The position numbers and the translations under genes were made by a program. A model generated the notes under the pieces. It was not told the origin of the DNA. It worked only from the letters and a program-made list of their open reading frames with translations, and did no database searches. From Theobroma cacao (lineage: Eukaryota > Streptophyta > Magnoliopsida > Malvales > Malvaceae): a DNA stretch of 64,000 nucleotides. The stretch is from positions 1,070,962 through 1,134,961 of the forward strand of contig NC_030852.1 of the NCBI RefSeq assembly GCF_000208745.1, read 5' to 3'. Below are positions 11,628 through 23,095 of the stretch, piece after piece (positions within the stretch are counted from its first letter, which is position 1; each line of letters opens with the position of its first letter).

Positions 11628-12540
11628 ATGTCGACTCCTACAATACCTCACCCATCTCCACCCATCTTTGATGGAAAAAATTACTTAGTCTGGGCTGTCA
11701 AGATGGAGGCGTATCTTAGAGGATATGACCTCTGAAATGCTATAGAATTTGAGGAAGAGCCACTTGCATTGAGAGATAATGCAACAATTATTGAAATTAA
11801 ACAGTACTATGAAAAAATAGCAAAGCGATACAGAGCTTTGTCCTTTATTCATGCAGTTGTGTCTGAGACTATATTTAGTAGAATCATGGGTTGCAAGATT
11901 GCAAAGGAAGCATGGAACAAACTTCAACAAGAGTTTCAGGGCTTTGCAAGAACCAAACAAATGCGGGTTTAAAATCTTTAAAGAAAGTTTGTGCTTCTCA
12001 AAATGAAAGACACTTAATTTGTCATGGATTATATTGATCAAGTTATGTGCCTGGTAAATCAGATTCGCATGCTAGGTGAAGACTTGCAAGAGGCATGGGT
12101 TGTTGAGAAAATTCTTAATAGTGTTCTAGAAAAATTTGAAGCAACAGTGTCCTCTTTAGAACAAACTAAAAACTTGTCTCAACTCACTCTTACTAAGCTA
12201 GTGAGTGCACTAGAAGCTCATGAACAAAGGAGAATTGCACTTTAGGATGCTACTATGGAGAGTGCATTAGTTGCTAGACATAAAAGGAAAGCCAACCTTG
12301 ATTCTAGATCCAAGAAAAATTCTAAAACAAAGATAGAAAGCCCTTCCAACCAAGTCATGCCTCCAACAAAAAAGGTAAATTTAAAATGTGTTCTTATGGC
12401 AAGAAACGAAACCATAGAAAAACATTATTGGTTCAAGCCTGATGCAAAGTGCAAAATCTGCAATGAGTAAGGACATGTAGAAAAAGTTTGTAAAAATAAG
12501 TCTACTACTACTAAGAATGCCACTTCATCTTCTAAAAAGG
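11628..12540 (+). pseudogene. Copia C gag remnant
   Basis: The start MSTPTIPHPSPPIFDGKNY leads into YLVWAVKMEAYLRGYDL, a textbook copia gag N-terminus. EIFSRIMGCKIAKEAW-like text and QIRMLGEDLQEAWVVEKIL follow (UBN2 domain). The zinc knuckle near 12,455 reads CKICNE-stop-GHVEKVC, so the C-x2-C-x4-H-x4-C spacing survives around a stop codon. Other stops lie near 11,735, 11,970 and 12,243. Confidence 0.85.
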
Positions 12541-12545
12541 TTGAG

Positions 12546-13700
12546 ATGGCAAAAGAGACACTTTTTATGACATTGTGTAGCACCAAATCTGAAATCGACA
12601 ATAGTGATTGGCTTTTGGACAGTGGCCGTTCAAACCATATAACTCCAATAGATGCTGTGTTTGTTGATTTAAATAAGAACTATCGGTCAAGTGTGAAGAT
12701 AAGGAATGGAATATATCTCAATACTGTTGGCAAAGGTACTATTAGTATACATACTTCTTTTAGAACCAGGTATATATATAATGTTCTCTTGGTACCCTCG
12801 ATTACTCAAAATTTGTTGAGTGTGAGACAGTTAGTTGAGAATGATTATGCATTATTATTTAAAGACAATGTTTGCAAGATATTTGACCCCTTTGGTACTT
12901 ACTTAATAACTATCCCTATGAGAAATAAGTGTTTTTCAGTGAGCTCAAAACAATTATGTCTTCAAGCTCTTATTAGTGACTTAAACAAGACAAACTTGTG
13001 GCATAAGTGTCTTAGTCATTACAACTATTGCTCACTCTAGCAAGTAAGTATGTCTGGCTTAATTGAAAACTTGCCAAAATTTTTTGATTAAGCTTCAGTT
13101 TATGGTGCATTTCAGCTTGGCAAGATGTCTAGGAAGCCATATCCTTCTGTTAGCTTTACTATAGCTAAAGACAAGCTTGGTCTTATTCATTTTGATGTAG
13201 AGGGTCCTATGAGTGTGGAATCTTTAAATAGCAACAAATTTTATTTACTCTTCATTGACGACTTGTCCAGAATGTGCTACATATATTTTATGAAAGGTAA
13301 ATATGAAGTGTTTAGTCTATTCAAGTCATTCAAAGTAAAGATTGAACTGGAAATAGATTGCAAGATCAAAGCTTTAAAGACTAACAATGGAGGAGAGTAC
13401 ACCTCTAAGGAGTGCTCTTGATATCTCAGTGAATAAGGCATAATGCATCAACTGGCAACACCTTATTCCCCTCAGTAGAATGGTGTCAGCGAAAGGAAGA
13501 ATATGACTATTCTTGAGATTTCCAGATGCCTTTTATTTAAGAAGAATTTACTTAAGAAATTCTAGGTATAGGCTACAAATACCTTATTTTATCTCCTCAA
13601 CATACTTCCAACTCAAGCCATTAAAGACAAAACACTTTATGAGGTTTGGCATGGATACAAACCATTGGTTAAGCATCTCAAAGTATTTGGTTCAGTGTGC
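12546..13700 (+). pseudogene. Copia C protease and integrase remnant
   Basis: Protease: DWLLDSGRSNHITP keeps the D-S-G triad, then LVPSITQNLLSVRQL. Pre-integrase: LWHKCLSHYNY. Integrase core: LGLIHFDVEGPM, FIDDLSRMCYIYFMKGK, ALKTNNGGEYTS, then ATPYSPQ-stop-NGVSERKN. The middle catalytic Asp (normally SDNGGE) is Asn. Stops split the domain at about 13,038, 13,090 and 13,420. Confidence 0.82.
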
Positions 13701-13959
13701 TACCAGCATGTACAATAGGACAAGTTGACAAGCTTGATCACAAAGCTCAAAAAGGTATCTTTATTGGCTATAACACTCATTCAAAGGATTATAGAATCTA
13801 TCTTTCAAAATTTGATGAGATTATTTAAGTAGAAATGTATTGTTTGATGAAGAAACAAGTTGGGATTGGGAGACATAGTAGCTTGATAATACTTATGGTC
13901 CATTATATGATGCTGTAACTGATGAATCACCCTTATATGAACCTAAGATAGATGATGTA

Positions 13960-14957
13960 AATGACCTGCCAATAAGAGGGACACGTTCAATGGAGGATAT
14001 CTATCATAGAAGCGATATGGCTTTGTGTGAACCTAGCTCTTATAGTAAAGCTTCAAAATACCTTGACTGGGTTGCTGTAATGCATGATGAGTTGTGAATG
14101 ATAAACAAAAGTGGTACTTGGACTCTAGTTGATAAGCCAAATGATCGACATATCATTGGGGTTAAGTGGATATTCAATAACAAGCTTAATCTTGATGGAA
14201 CTCTTAACAAATTCAAGGCACATTTAGTGGTGAAAGGATATACCAACTGCTAGGAATTGACTATATGGAAACATATGCTTTAGTAGCCCGTTATGATACA
14301 ATCAGATTATTATTGGCTTTGTCTACAGCCTTGGGCTGGAATGTGTACCACTTGGATATCAAATCAGCATTCCTCAATGGAGTTCTTGAAGAGGAAATAT
14401 ATGTCGACCAACCAGAAGGATTTAAGTTAATGACAAGAAAGAACAAAGTATATAAGCTACACAAAGCCTTGTATGGCTTAAAACAAGCCCTACGCTCTTG
14501 GTACAGTAGAATCAAAGCTTACTTAACTAATTACGGCTTTGTGATAAGCTTCAATGAGGCTATTCTTTACATAGTCAAATCTGGTAAGCAAGTAGTGTTG
14601 ATAGTTTCCCTGTACGTTGATGATATCACATGGAAAGATGACAGAGCTCTATGCAAATTCAAATCTGAGATGCAAAAAGAGTTTGATGTGACAGACCTTG
14701 GATTGATCAGTTATTTCCTAGGCTTGGAAATCAAACAATCATCAGATGGCATTCTTTTGTCACAGAAAAAATACATTAGTGAAGTGCTAAAAAAATTCCA
14801 CATGAGTCAGTGCAAGTCCATTGCAACACCACTTGTTCCAAATGAAAAATTATCAGTCAAAGTTGGAAACAAGCTTGAGGACCCTACTGTTTATAAGAGC
14901 TTGATTGGGTGTCTGTCTACATCTTTTCCTCTTGACTTGATGTTATGTATTCTATAG
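13960..14957 (+). pseudogene. Copia C reverse transcriptase (RVT_2), largely readable
   Basis: The longest open part (14,265-14,957, 230 codons) reads METYALVARYDTIRLLLALS, HLDIKSAFLNGVLEEEIYV and LYGLKQALRSWYSRIKAYL, then VSLYVDDITW with the intact YVDD catalytic motif, then DLGLISYFLGLEI. Upstream text (SGTWTLVDKPNDRHIIGVKW) is in the neighbouring frame and carries a stop at about 14,096. The usual LLVVYVDDLI context is altered just after YVDD. It would copy RNA to DNA if whole. Confidence 0.88.
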
Positions 14958-15059
14958 TTTTTTGTCAAGGTTTATGAAAGAACCCACTAACCAACACTAG
15001 ACTACAACCAAGCGTGTCCTCAAGTATCTAAAAGGTATATTGAACTAGGGAATTCACTT

Positions 15060-15483
15060 CACAAGGTTTCCTAAATTCAAACTTATAAGGTTCTCAGATA
15101 GGGATTGGGCTGGCAACATTGATGACTCAAAGAGTACCTCAGGATATGTTTTCACTTTTGGCAATGGAGCTTTCTCATGGAACACTTACAAGCAATTTGT
15201 TGTGGCTCAATCATTTGCTGAAGCAGAACACATATCTGCTGCTTCTTCTTCAAACCAAGCCATTTGGTTGAGAAAATTGCTTACTGATATGCAATTCCCT
15301 TCGAATCATGCTACTGATCTTTTTGTGGACAATAATTCTGCTATTGCCATCACAAAAAATCTTGTTAGTCATGGAAAACGAAGCACATCCATGTTAAGTT
15401 TCACTCCATTAGAGATGCCAAGAAGAGAAAAGAGATTTGTGTTCAGTACTGTTCTTCTGAATCATAGCTTGCTGACATCTTGA
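15060..15483 (+). pseudogene. Copia C RNase H remnant
   Basis: The frame at 15,202 gives VAQSFAEAEHISAASSSNQA and LFVDNNSAIAITKN, the RNase H TEAEY and D-N-x-S-A regions. GWAGN-type text lies just before it in a shifted frame. Past 15,390 the reading shifts again (KHIHVKFHSIRDA) before ADIL. It is then followed by the polypurine tract. Confidence 0.78.
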
Positions 15484-15551
15484 CCAAGACCTTAATGAAG
15501 ACCAGGTTCGAGACTCTCAGAAACAAGCTAAATGTTTGGATTGCAAGTGTT

Positions 15552-15560
15552 AAGGAGGAG
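15552..15560 (+). other. Copia C polypurine tract
   Basis: AAGGAGGAG immediately precedes the TG of the 3' LTR, the expected plus-strand priming site. Confidence 0.82.
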
Positions 15561-15877
15561 TGTTAAAAGTAACGTTTGCATGGCTTATGACACTTGTCCT
15601 ATTTTGATGTAAATTAAATCAACTTATAGCAAACTACTTAATGTCTGATGTACATGTAAGTCTGCATGTATGTTAATGCTTATCTATATGCACTTGGTGA
15701 TTAAGTTCATACAAGTGTTCTTGCTGGTCATATATGAGCTGTCATCTTCGTGTACTTAATGATGGTAGAATATATAAAATTCTCATAATTTTCTCCAAAA
15801 TTCTTCAAAGTTCCTTACTTGTCTCTATTCTTTTGACCTTTAACGGAGGCTGATGTTCTTGCTTGATATCAATAACA
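15561..15877 (+). repeat. Copia C 3' LTR
   Basis: 317 bp, from TGTTAAAAGTAACG to TATCAATAACA. It pairs with the 5' LTR. The differences are mostly C/T and A/G, as expected of decay at methylated cytosines. Confidence 0.92.
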
Positions 15878-17225
15878 CAAAATGGCTGTAAAAGAAGAAA
15901 TAGGGAAAAGACAATATTTTAAGAAATCCGTAATAGTCACTCGAAAAGAAAACATGTAATATATATCACATGTAGGAGAATAAGTTTCCTCCTTAAAGAC
16001 ATCCAGGCGTGTAACATTAATCACATTTGGGAGAACAAGCCTCCTCTTTCAAGACACCTAGGTGTGGACACATGCATATGGCAATGCAAAATGCATATAT
16101 AAATATAATATCCCTGCACCCAGTAAATTCCCAGTTTTCTCATTCAAAACAAATGTGCATAAGCATCATAAGACAAAAATGAAAGTCCATTTTGTTAAAG
16201 AAATAATAGGAAAAGTTTATTTATAATCTGGGCAATCATTCACTTTGGAAGTCAAAAGCTAACTGTAAAATTTATGAAGTGTCTTATATGAACCTATCAT
16301 CATTTTATATATCCGAAGTTCTCGACAATTCTTTGAGACAATAAACATTTCAATGCTAATGCATAAAAGATCGTGATAAAGTAAATATGTCTTTGGACTA
16401 GACTTCCATATTTAGTTCCACCAAACATAACATGGTAAAAAATCACTAGCATTATGATTGTAGATGCAAAGAAAGAATTAACTGGAACCAAGATATGCTA
16501 GTTCCCTTCACTAATACGAATTTATAACTTTAGTCATATTTGAGTGTTTCATCCCCAACATTAACAAAGAAAGTCTAACCATCTAAGAAGGGAAGATTTT
16601 TTTATGACAGTTGCCAAAATTAAAGATTTTTGTGGTAGACTCAAAAGTCGTGGATATTAACTTGTGGAGCTTGTTTAAGAAAGCCAAGTTTACATAGAAC
16701 CGTACCCCGCATAATTAAACCAAAAAGCAAAAATGTCAATACATGGTAAAGTCATAGAAACATGTAAGGCAATCACCATCAAAAGATGCGTGCAATACAA
16801 TCATATCAACGAAAGCAACTTCCATAAAATTCTCATCCGCAGCTCCCAACAAATGAAACTTGATAGTTGGGGTTAAATTACAGAGGATAGTTATTTTGGA
16901 CATTAACAAAAATTTTGTTAACTTGAAGTGCAACATTGGAAAGGGAACTATAGTGGTTTATATAGTTCATTAGTTTCCAATAACGATAAACAATGATAAA
17001 CAATAAAGATAAGGGTTGGAACAAGTAAAGGTACCTCCATAGATAAAAAGCTTTGAGGTCTACATAAGATATATTATATAAATTTGAGATCATCAGCTAT
17101 GTTATGATGCTTGACAATTTCCCCACGCAATATTATCCAGAAAGTTTCAGGCATTCGCAAGTACAAGATCGACAAATATACCTATATGGTGAGACATAAT
17201 TAAAATATGAATCCTTTTACTTATA
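15878..17225. other. No gene seen; one imperfect repeat pair
   Basis: AT-rich DNA without a domain. Around 15,964-16,075 two imperfect copies of a roughly 55-bp unit lie in tandem, both with the form ATCACAT...GGAGAA...AAG...CCTCC...CA. Short open readings here show no recognisable protein. Confidence 0.4.
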
Positions 17226-17239
17226 AATTTAATATACAA

Positions 17240-17330
17240 AAGCACTTGAGCATTTGGCTCATTGGTTGTTGCATAATCCCCTGCCTAAAGAGTACGGTTC
17301 GAATCCTCCCTCCCTCAATTATAAAAAAAA
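17240..17330 (+). mobile_element. tRNA-derived SINE-like retroposon
   Basis: A 91-bp body has an A-box-like TGGCTCATTGG (17,255-17,265), a perfect B box GGTTCGAATCC (17,296-17,306), ends that can pair as an acceptor stem (TTGAG with CTCAA), and an A-rich tail. A perfect 14-base direct repeat, AATTTAATATACAA, flanks it (17,226-17,239 and 17,331-17,344). Internal Pol III promoter, A tail and long target duplication together mean an RNA was copied in by LINE machinery. The middle (CCTGCC) could reflect a glycine-type tRNA. A tRNA retropseudogene is the alternative reading. Confidence 0.8.
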
Positions 17331-17344
17331 AATTTAATATACAA

Positions 17345-18118
17345 CAACAACATACAAAAACTATGGACTCACACGAAGAAGATGCAAAAAGAAATTTCAA
17401 CCTTTGGATAAGAATCAAAGTCTAGCTCCGAATCCCCATCATTATTAAGCCATAAATTGTAGATAACAATTTTTGAGCCATGGGAACCAAATTCAACAAA
17501 ATGCAATTAGCTTTGCTTATTTAATTATTATATGCGATTATGAATATATTACAAAAAAAAAACAGCTCAATTAGTTTGCAAGTCACTTAAGCCAAGTATA
17601 AAAAACTTTTAAGTCAAATCTAGAATTTGGCAATCAACAAGTTCAGAATTATTTTTCATGTAAAGCTCAAATAGCTTGCAAATAAGCTTGATTTGCTTAC
17701 ACCATACCATGGTACTCAATTTAAGAAACATCCTTAATTTAACAAATATACAAACTTCTTTTTTGTTTTTATTTTTTGTAATTTCCATAGTTTCTTTGGT
17801 TTTTCCTTTTCTCTTTTGATATAGACATATTATATCAATTCACATTTTGTTATAAGAATATTTGCAAGTCGTTGTATCTAACACACCCCCACCACCTTTA
17901 CCATGTCTCTTTCCTTTTTTCTCCCTTTGGTACTATGTCTCTTTCATATTATGTTAACCAACCAAGTTTTGAAAATGTTAAGTTTGGTACTTTTTCCTTA
18001 TAAGAAAAATATTATGAAAATATAAAATTAATTTTCAAAAATAGCTAGCCAGTAAAAAATACTATAGCTAAGAGGAAAATAATATACAAATCTAATTAAC
18101 CAATCGATAATAACCATT
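17345..18118. other. No gene seen
   Basis: AT-rich sequence with no recognised coding region, repeat or element boundary. Confidence 0.4.
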
Positions 18119-18132
18119 AACAATTGTAAGAA

Positions 18133-18421
18133 TTTGTGCTTCTTTTTGCTTTGATTTTCTTGGCCTAGGATTTGACCAAGGCTCTATCAACTTGAGATGA
18201 TAGATTTTTGCTTTGTATAGGATAACTTGATGGTGATTCCTTAGGTGGTTGTGCTATGATGATGTTTTTGATCGTTGTTCTTTTGATTTTGTTACAAACT
18301 GAGGGTATTGTTGAACTTGTATAGTTTATTTTGATGCTGCTTATATATAGCTCTAGCCTTCTATGGCCTCTTTTGTATGGCAAGGTATTAATGAAATCAT
18401 CTTTATCTTTCTAAAAAAACA
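18133..18421 (+). mobile_element. Severely 5'-truncated LINE with target-site duplication
   Basis: A 289-bp insert ends in CTTTCTAAAAAAAC, preceded by TATTAATGAAATC, a form typical of plant L1 3' ends. A perfect 14-base direct repeat, AACAATTGTAAGAA, flanks it (18,119-18,132 and 18,422-18,435). It lacks coding sequence because only the 3' UTR was copied. Confidence 0.8.
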
Positions 18422-18666
18422 AACAATTGTAAGAAGGAAGTAAAATCACAAAAAGAAATGCACAAGGCCTACTTGCTTCAAAAGCTCAACCTCTGTTGAA
18501 TATGGAGACCATTGCAACAAAATGGAAAGATTAAACACAAAATGTTCTCTACCATGCAGCACATCTAGCATGCTAGTTGAGACATTAAGCTAATAATTCA
18601 CCTGCAGTTCGCACAAATATCTTATAGTAGGCATTGGAAACTAATAAACTCAAATAGATAGAGGAT

Positions 18667-19433
18667 ACAAAGGTTAACCCTTATTAATTATGTTCTTAAC
18701 TTTTTACCACTTTACTATCTCTCCATTTTTCAAGCTTCCAAAGGTGTTAAGCTTAGATTGTTAGAAACTCTCTGGGGTTAAGTGGAACAAAGTGTGTAAA
18801 CCTAAGAGATATAGAGGCTTAGGCATCTTTAATATTAGCTATAAGAATCTAACACTCCTAAGCAAATGGTAGTGGTGGTTCGGGACTAACAATGATGCCT
18901 TTGAGGCTAGCTTATTGTGGATAAATATGGGACCAATTAGGTCAAATGGATCCCTTCCCTAATGCATAAAGAGAAGATGTCATCGGTTTGGAGATTTATT
19001 ATGCAGCTTTCCTCCAATGTCAAAACACCTGACTTTGTTGGCTCTCGGGCATGTTGTTGGACATTAAGTAATGGGGTTTCCATATTCTTTCGGTTGGACA
19101 AATGGATTCTCACCAATAAGTCACTTGGTGTCAAATATCTGTGTTTTTTCTCCCTGGCTATGGATAAGAAGGCACGAGTATAGATGTGTGGAACAATGGC
19201 AATTAGGCAATCGTATTTAGATGCAACCTTTATTATTGGGTGAACAAGGCCTACAATGAAATCCTTTCTCAGTTTTCCAACAAGGGAATTCTTGTGCTTG
19301 GGAAAGATAATAAACTCATATGGTAGCACCACCCAAATGCCATTTTTTGGTCAAAGTTTTTTGTGCACTTCTTGACATTGATCCCAACGACTGCAAGGTA
19401 TGGTTCCAATCTATTTGGAACTTTTCAATTCCT
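18667..19433 (+). mobile_element. LINE (L1-type), left part, interrupted by the Athila element
   Basis: Translation gives VKWNKVCKPKRYRGLGIFN, the conserved LINE text after reverse transcriptase (WxxVCxPKxxGGLGI), then LTLLSKWWWWFG. The reading continues after the Athila element at 34,231. The outer direct repeats are ATAGATAGAGGAT at 18,654-18,666 and ATAGAGAGAGGAT at 35,459-35,471 (one mismatch), giving a LINE of about 2.0 kb without the insert. Stops show it is dead. Confidence 0.78.
19429..19433 (+). repeat. Athila target-site duplication, left
   Basis: TTCCT precedes the 5' LTR. An identical TTCCT at 34,226-34,230 follows the 3' LTR. Confidence 0.9.
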
Positions 19434-20986
19434 TGATAACTCTAATATATAGAGTTATCATAGGGTACTTTTTGGAGCATGAATTGTGCTCATTCTTTTA
19501 GTTTTTTGCATAGTCCTTAGCAAATTTTCATGTTTTTTAGTAAAAGTTAACTGTTAAGGTGTCTAGTGTCATTGAGATAATTTTAGCTTCATTTCTTATC
19601 AAAATCCTTTAAATCAACCTCTAACTACTGAACCTCTTAATGTTGAAGGAATCATGGAGCTGAAAGAGAAGCTAAAAGTGAGGACCACAACAACTCTGCA
19701 CTAGGCAGCTTGAAGGAGGAGAAAATGGAAGCAAAAAGCTCAAAGTTGCAGCACCAAGAATGTCCAGGCAGATAGTTTCTCATTGTAGTGAGAAACCATT
19801 CTCACAGCAGTAAGAAACAGGGCACTAAGGCATAAGGGTTTTCATTACAGCGAGAATCCAATCTCACTATAGCGAAAATGAAGGTCTTTGCAATGCCAAG
19901 TCAGCAAGAATCTCGCTGCAGCTAGAACACGTCAAAAAAAGAATATACTTGGCACGAGATTCTAGGTCAAGGCTGAAAGAAGAAGGGAGTATAAATAGGA
20001 ATTTTTGCATAGAAAAAGATAGAGATCCGGGAGACATTTTAGGCAAGAAGGGGCAAAAGCAAAACGGGAATGAGAAGAAGATTCAAGGGCTAGAGCTTGT
20101 AAAGCTGCAACAGAACATCTCTCTCTATCTCATTTTGTAAAACAATATTTTGTTTGTTGTATTGTGTACTCTTCTTTTTGAAACGTTGAGCTAAAATTAT
20201 TAATCTAGGATTTTGGTTGAGTTTAATATGTAATTTGGAATTTGGTTGGTTGGTTGCTTAGTCTCATTGAAAATATTGATGTTTACCCAAATTTGAATTT
20301 AATGTCCATTTATTTGTTTGATCACCATTTAAACGAGCTTAGGTATTTAGATGACACTTGAAAGAGTTAGTCTAAATTAGACCTTGATTTGAGTAATATG
20401 TGTTTAAAACACTTAAAAAGGAATTTTAGAGTTTTGATGTGCAATTAGATTAGACATACATTTAATTGCCACAGATGGTCAACTTGTAAAGTCTTGGCTT
20501 AAAGAGTTTAATCTAGTTGTCTCCTATTGACATATAGTGATTCAATTAGGTTAAGCAAGTGTGTAATATCTCGACGGAGAATTATATATACCTTAAGATT
20601 CTAGACTAACATCAACTTCCATTGAGATTAAGTAATTAACCAAACCCAATTCCAAGTGTAATATTAAAGGACACCATAATCCTAGAATATTAAAACATTG
20701 ATTCCACCTCAATTTATTAATTGCACCACTTAGTTTAGGGTTATTTAATTTGATTACATTTTTTTATCATAGTTTAAAATTTGGTACTTGGATAAAATTA
20801 GCTTGTTTTAATTTTAGTAGTTAGCAACAATTATTAGATCAACTCCTTGAGGATCGACACTTCAACTCATCACTTTACTACCTGTTGCGATTGTGTCCAC
20901 TTGCACGTAATCTATGCTTATTTCTTGCATTAAAATTGAGCATATCCCATATTGCACATGCAAGAGAATTATTTTTACAAGCAACA
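19434..20986 (+). repeat. Athila 5' LTR
   Basis: 1,553 bp from TGATAACTCTAAT to ACAAGCAACA, pairing with 32,649-34,225. Near the start, TAATATATAGAGTTATCA forms a small inverted repeat with the TGATAAC end. Five decayed copies of the CTCGCTGCAGCGAG palindrome lie at 19,775-19,930. An AGTATAAATAGG box near 19,988 marks the probable promoter. Confidence 0.94.
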
Positions 20987-20992
20987 GGTTTT

Positions 20993-21010
20993 TAGCGCCA
21001 TTGTCGGGGA
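20993..21010 (+). other. Athila primer-binding site (tRNA-Asp type)
   Basis: TAGCGCCATTGTCGGGGA differs at three positions from TGGCGCCGTTGCCGGGGA, complementary to the 3' end of plant aspartate tRNA and used by Athila elements. It sits six bases after the LTR. All three changes are transitions. Confidence 0.88.
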
Positions 21011-21219
21011 GTTATTTTCTATTTTTGTGCTAATATTAATACTAAGCGAGCTAGTCTTAATTCAAACTTTATTTTTTTTTTGTTTTTAGGTACGTAGAAC
21101 CCTTATTATATGGAAAGACTATGAAGCTTGGAATGGGTTTTGCGTGATCCGAAAATAGGGGAAACGTTTCAAAGACTACTTAGACAAGATCCCCAAGGCG
21201 GTGAGCAAGTTGAAAACAT

Positions 21220-22800
21220 GGCTGCAAATCAGAGGGAACAAATGTACAACAGCATGAAGCAGTGGATAATATATCTTTGAGAGACTATGCAGTCTCGTTG
21301 GTGCAAGGTCTTCACTCAAGTATTCGGAGGTCGGCTATTCAAGCTAACAATTTTGAGATCAAGCCGGCCATCATCCAAATGATACAAACCTCAATCCAAT
21401 TCAGAGGCTTGCCCAAAGATGACCCTAACGCGCATGTCGCTAATTTTTTGGAGATTTGTGACACTTTCAAGCATAACGGGGTCATCAATGATGCATATGA
21501 TTGTGACTGTTTTCTTTTCTCATTGCGGGACAAGGTGAAAGTTTGGTTGAACTCTCTTCCCACCGGATCCATCACTACGTGGGATGACCTGGCGTAGAAG
21601 TTCTTAACCAAATTCTTTCCTCCAGCAAAGTCTACGAATATGAGAAACGACATCACTTCTTTCACGCAGTTGGATTCCAAGTCTTTATATGAAGCATGGG
21701 AGAGGTATAAACATTAGCTCTGGAGATGTCCACACCATGGCCTCCCCAAATGGCTACAAGTGCAGACCTTTTACAATGGGCTGCTAAACTCGATTCGGAC
21801 TACTATCGATGCAGCAGCTGGAGGTGCTCTCATGGCAAAGTCGATTGATGATACATATGACCTTTTAGAGGAGATGGCCTCCAACAACTATTAATGGCAT
21901 TCTGAGAGGGCCTTGCCAATGAAGGTGGTTGAGGTTCATGAGCTAGATGCCATTAATGCATTGACAGCCCAAGTAGTTGCTCTCACAAAGAAAATTGATG
22001 CTTGCGAAGTCCATTCAGTACAAAGTCCATTTATTTCTTATGAATATTGTGGGGATGGGCATCATGCCGATCATTGTCCAATAAGTGCAGAATTAGTGCA
22101 ATTTGTTGGTAACAAGCAGCAAAATTTTCCACAGCAGAATAACCAGTATGTAAATACGTACAACCCCGGGTAGAGAAATCATTCTAATTTCTCTTGGGGC
22201 GGCTAGTAGGCATTTTCATCAGCTCCATGTCCACATTTTCCCTTGAGTTTTCCACAGCAACTTAGGCCTTTAGTGTAAGAAAAGAAGCTTTCCATGGAAG
22301 ATTTACTCACGCAGTTCATGGCAAAGACAGATGCTCTTATTCATAATCAAGCAGCTTCATTAAAAAATCTAGAGACTCAAGTGGGGTAGTTAGCCAATGC
22401 TGTCAATGCTAGGCCTCAAGAAACATTGCCTAGCGACATAGAGCCAAATCCAAGAAGAGAAGGAAAAGAGCATGTGAAGGTCATCACTCTTAGGAGTGGA
22501 AAAATATTGGTTGGCAGTAGTACTAAGTAAGAAAAGCCTCAAGAGAAACCAATTGAGAATGAAACAATAACTGAAAGTTTTGACCAGCAGGACCAAGTCA
22601 AAGATACTTAAATCATAAATGCACCACCTCCATTTCCTCAGCGTCTCCAAAAGCAAAAGTTAGATGCTCAATTTTAGAAATTCTTGAAAGTGTTCAAAAA
22701 GCTGCACATAATATACCGTTTACTAAAGCATTAGAGCAAATGCCCTTATATGTCAAGTTTTTGAAGGATATCTTGTAGAAGAAAATAAGACTTGGCGAGT
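21220..22800 (+). pseudogene. Athila gag remnant
   Basis: EIKPAIIQMIQTSIQFRGLP, then FLEICDTFKHNGV, LRDKVKVWLNSLPTGSITTW, KFLTKFFPPAKSTNMRNDIT and LYEAWERYKH match the Athila gag order, as does TFYNGLLNSIRTTIDAAAGG. Stops fall at expected Trp or Gln codons (for example after WDDLA at 21,595). The knuckle reads YEYCGDGHHADHCP, where the first Cys has become Tyr. The tail has the usual ITLRSGK motif near 22,490. Confidence 0.88.
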
Positions 22801-23090
22801 ATGAAACTGTGGCATTAACCGAGGAGTGTAGTGCCATAATTCAGAACAAGTTACCACCGAAACTCAAGGATCTGAGAAGTTTTACCATATCTTGCACTAT
22901 TGGGGCATTGTTCTTTGTCAAGGCTTTAAGTGACTTAGGGGCTAGCATAAATTTGATGCCTTTGTCAATCTATCGAAAGTTAGGATTGGGGGAAATCAAG
23001 CCAACCACGGTGACACTATAGCTAGCTAATCGCTGTCTCATTTATCCGCGAGGGATTGTGGAGGATGTGTTAGTCAAGGTGGATAAGTTC

Positions 23091-23095
23091 ATTTT
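23091..23095 (+). repeat. Solo-LTR target-site duplication, left
   Basis: ATTTT is repeated at 25,660-25,664 immediately after the LTR. Confidence 0.86.

Larger units (their letters stand above)
11198..15877 (+). mobile_element. Copia C: complete but decayed Ty1/copia retrotransposon
   Basis: The element is 4,680 bp with two 317-bp LTRs, an initiator-Met primer site, gag, protease, integrase, RVT_2 reverse transcriptase and RNase H in order, then a polypurine tract. Flanks read CCAAA on the left and CAAAA on the right, a target duplication with one mismatch. A hand alignment of the LTRs shows roughly two dozen differences, nearly all transitions. Stops and frameshifts break gag-pol at many places, so it is inactive, though the reverse transcriptase still has YVDD. 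Confidence 0.92.

Noticed and set aside
17240..17330. Functional tRNA gene
   Set aside because: The body has poor stem pairing apart from the ends, an A-rich tail and a 14-base target duplication, so it is a retroposed copy.
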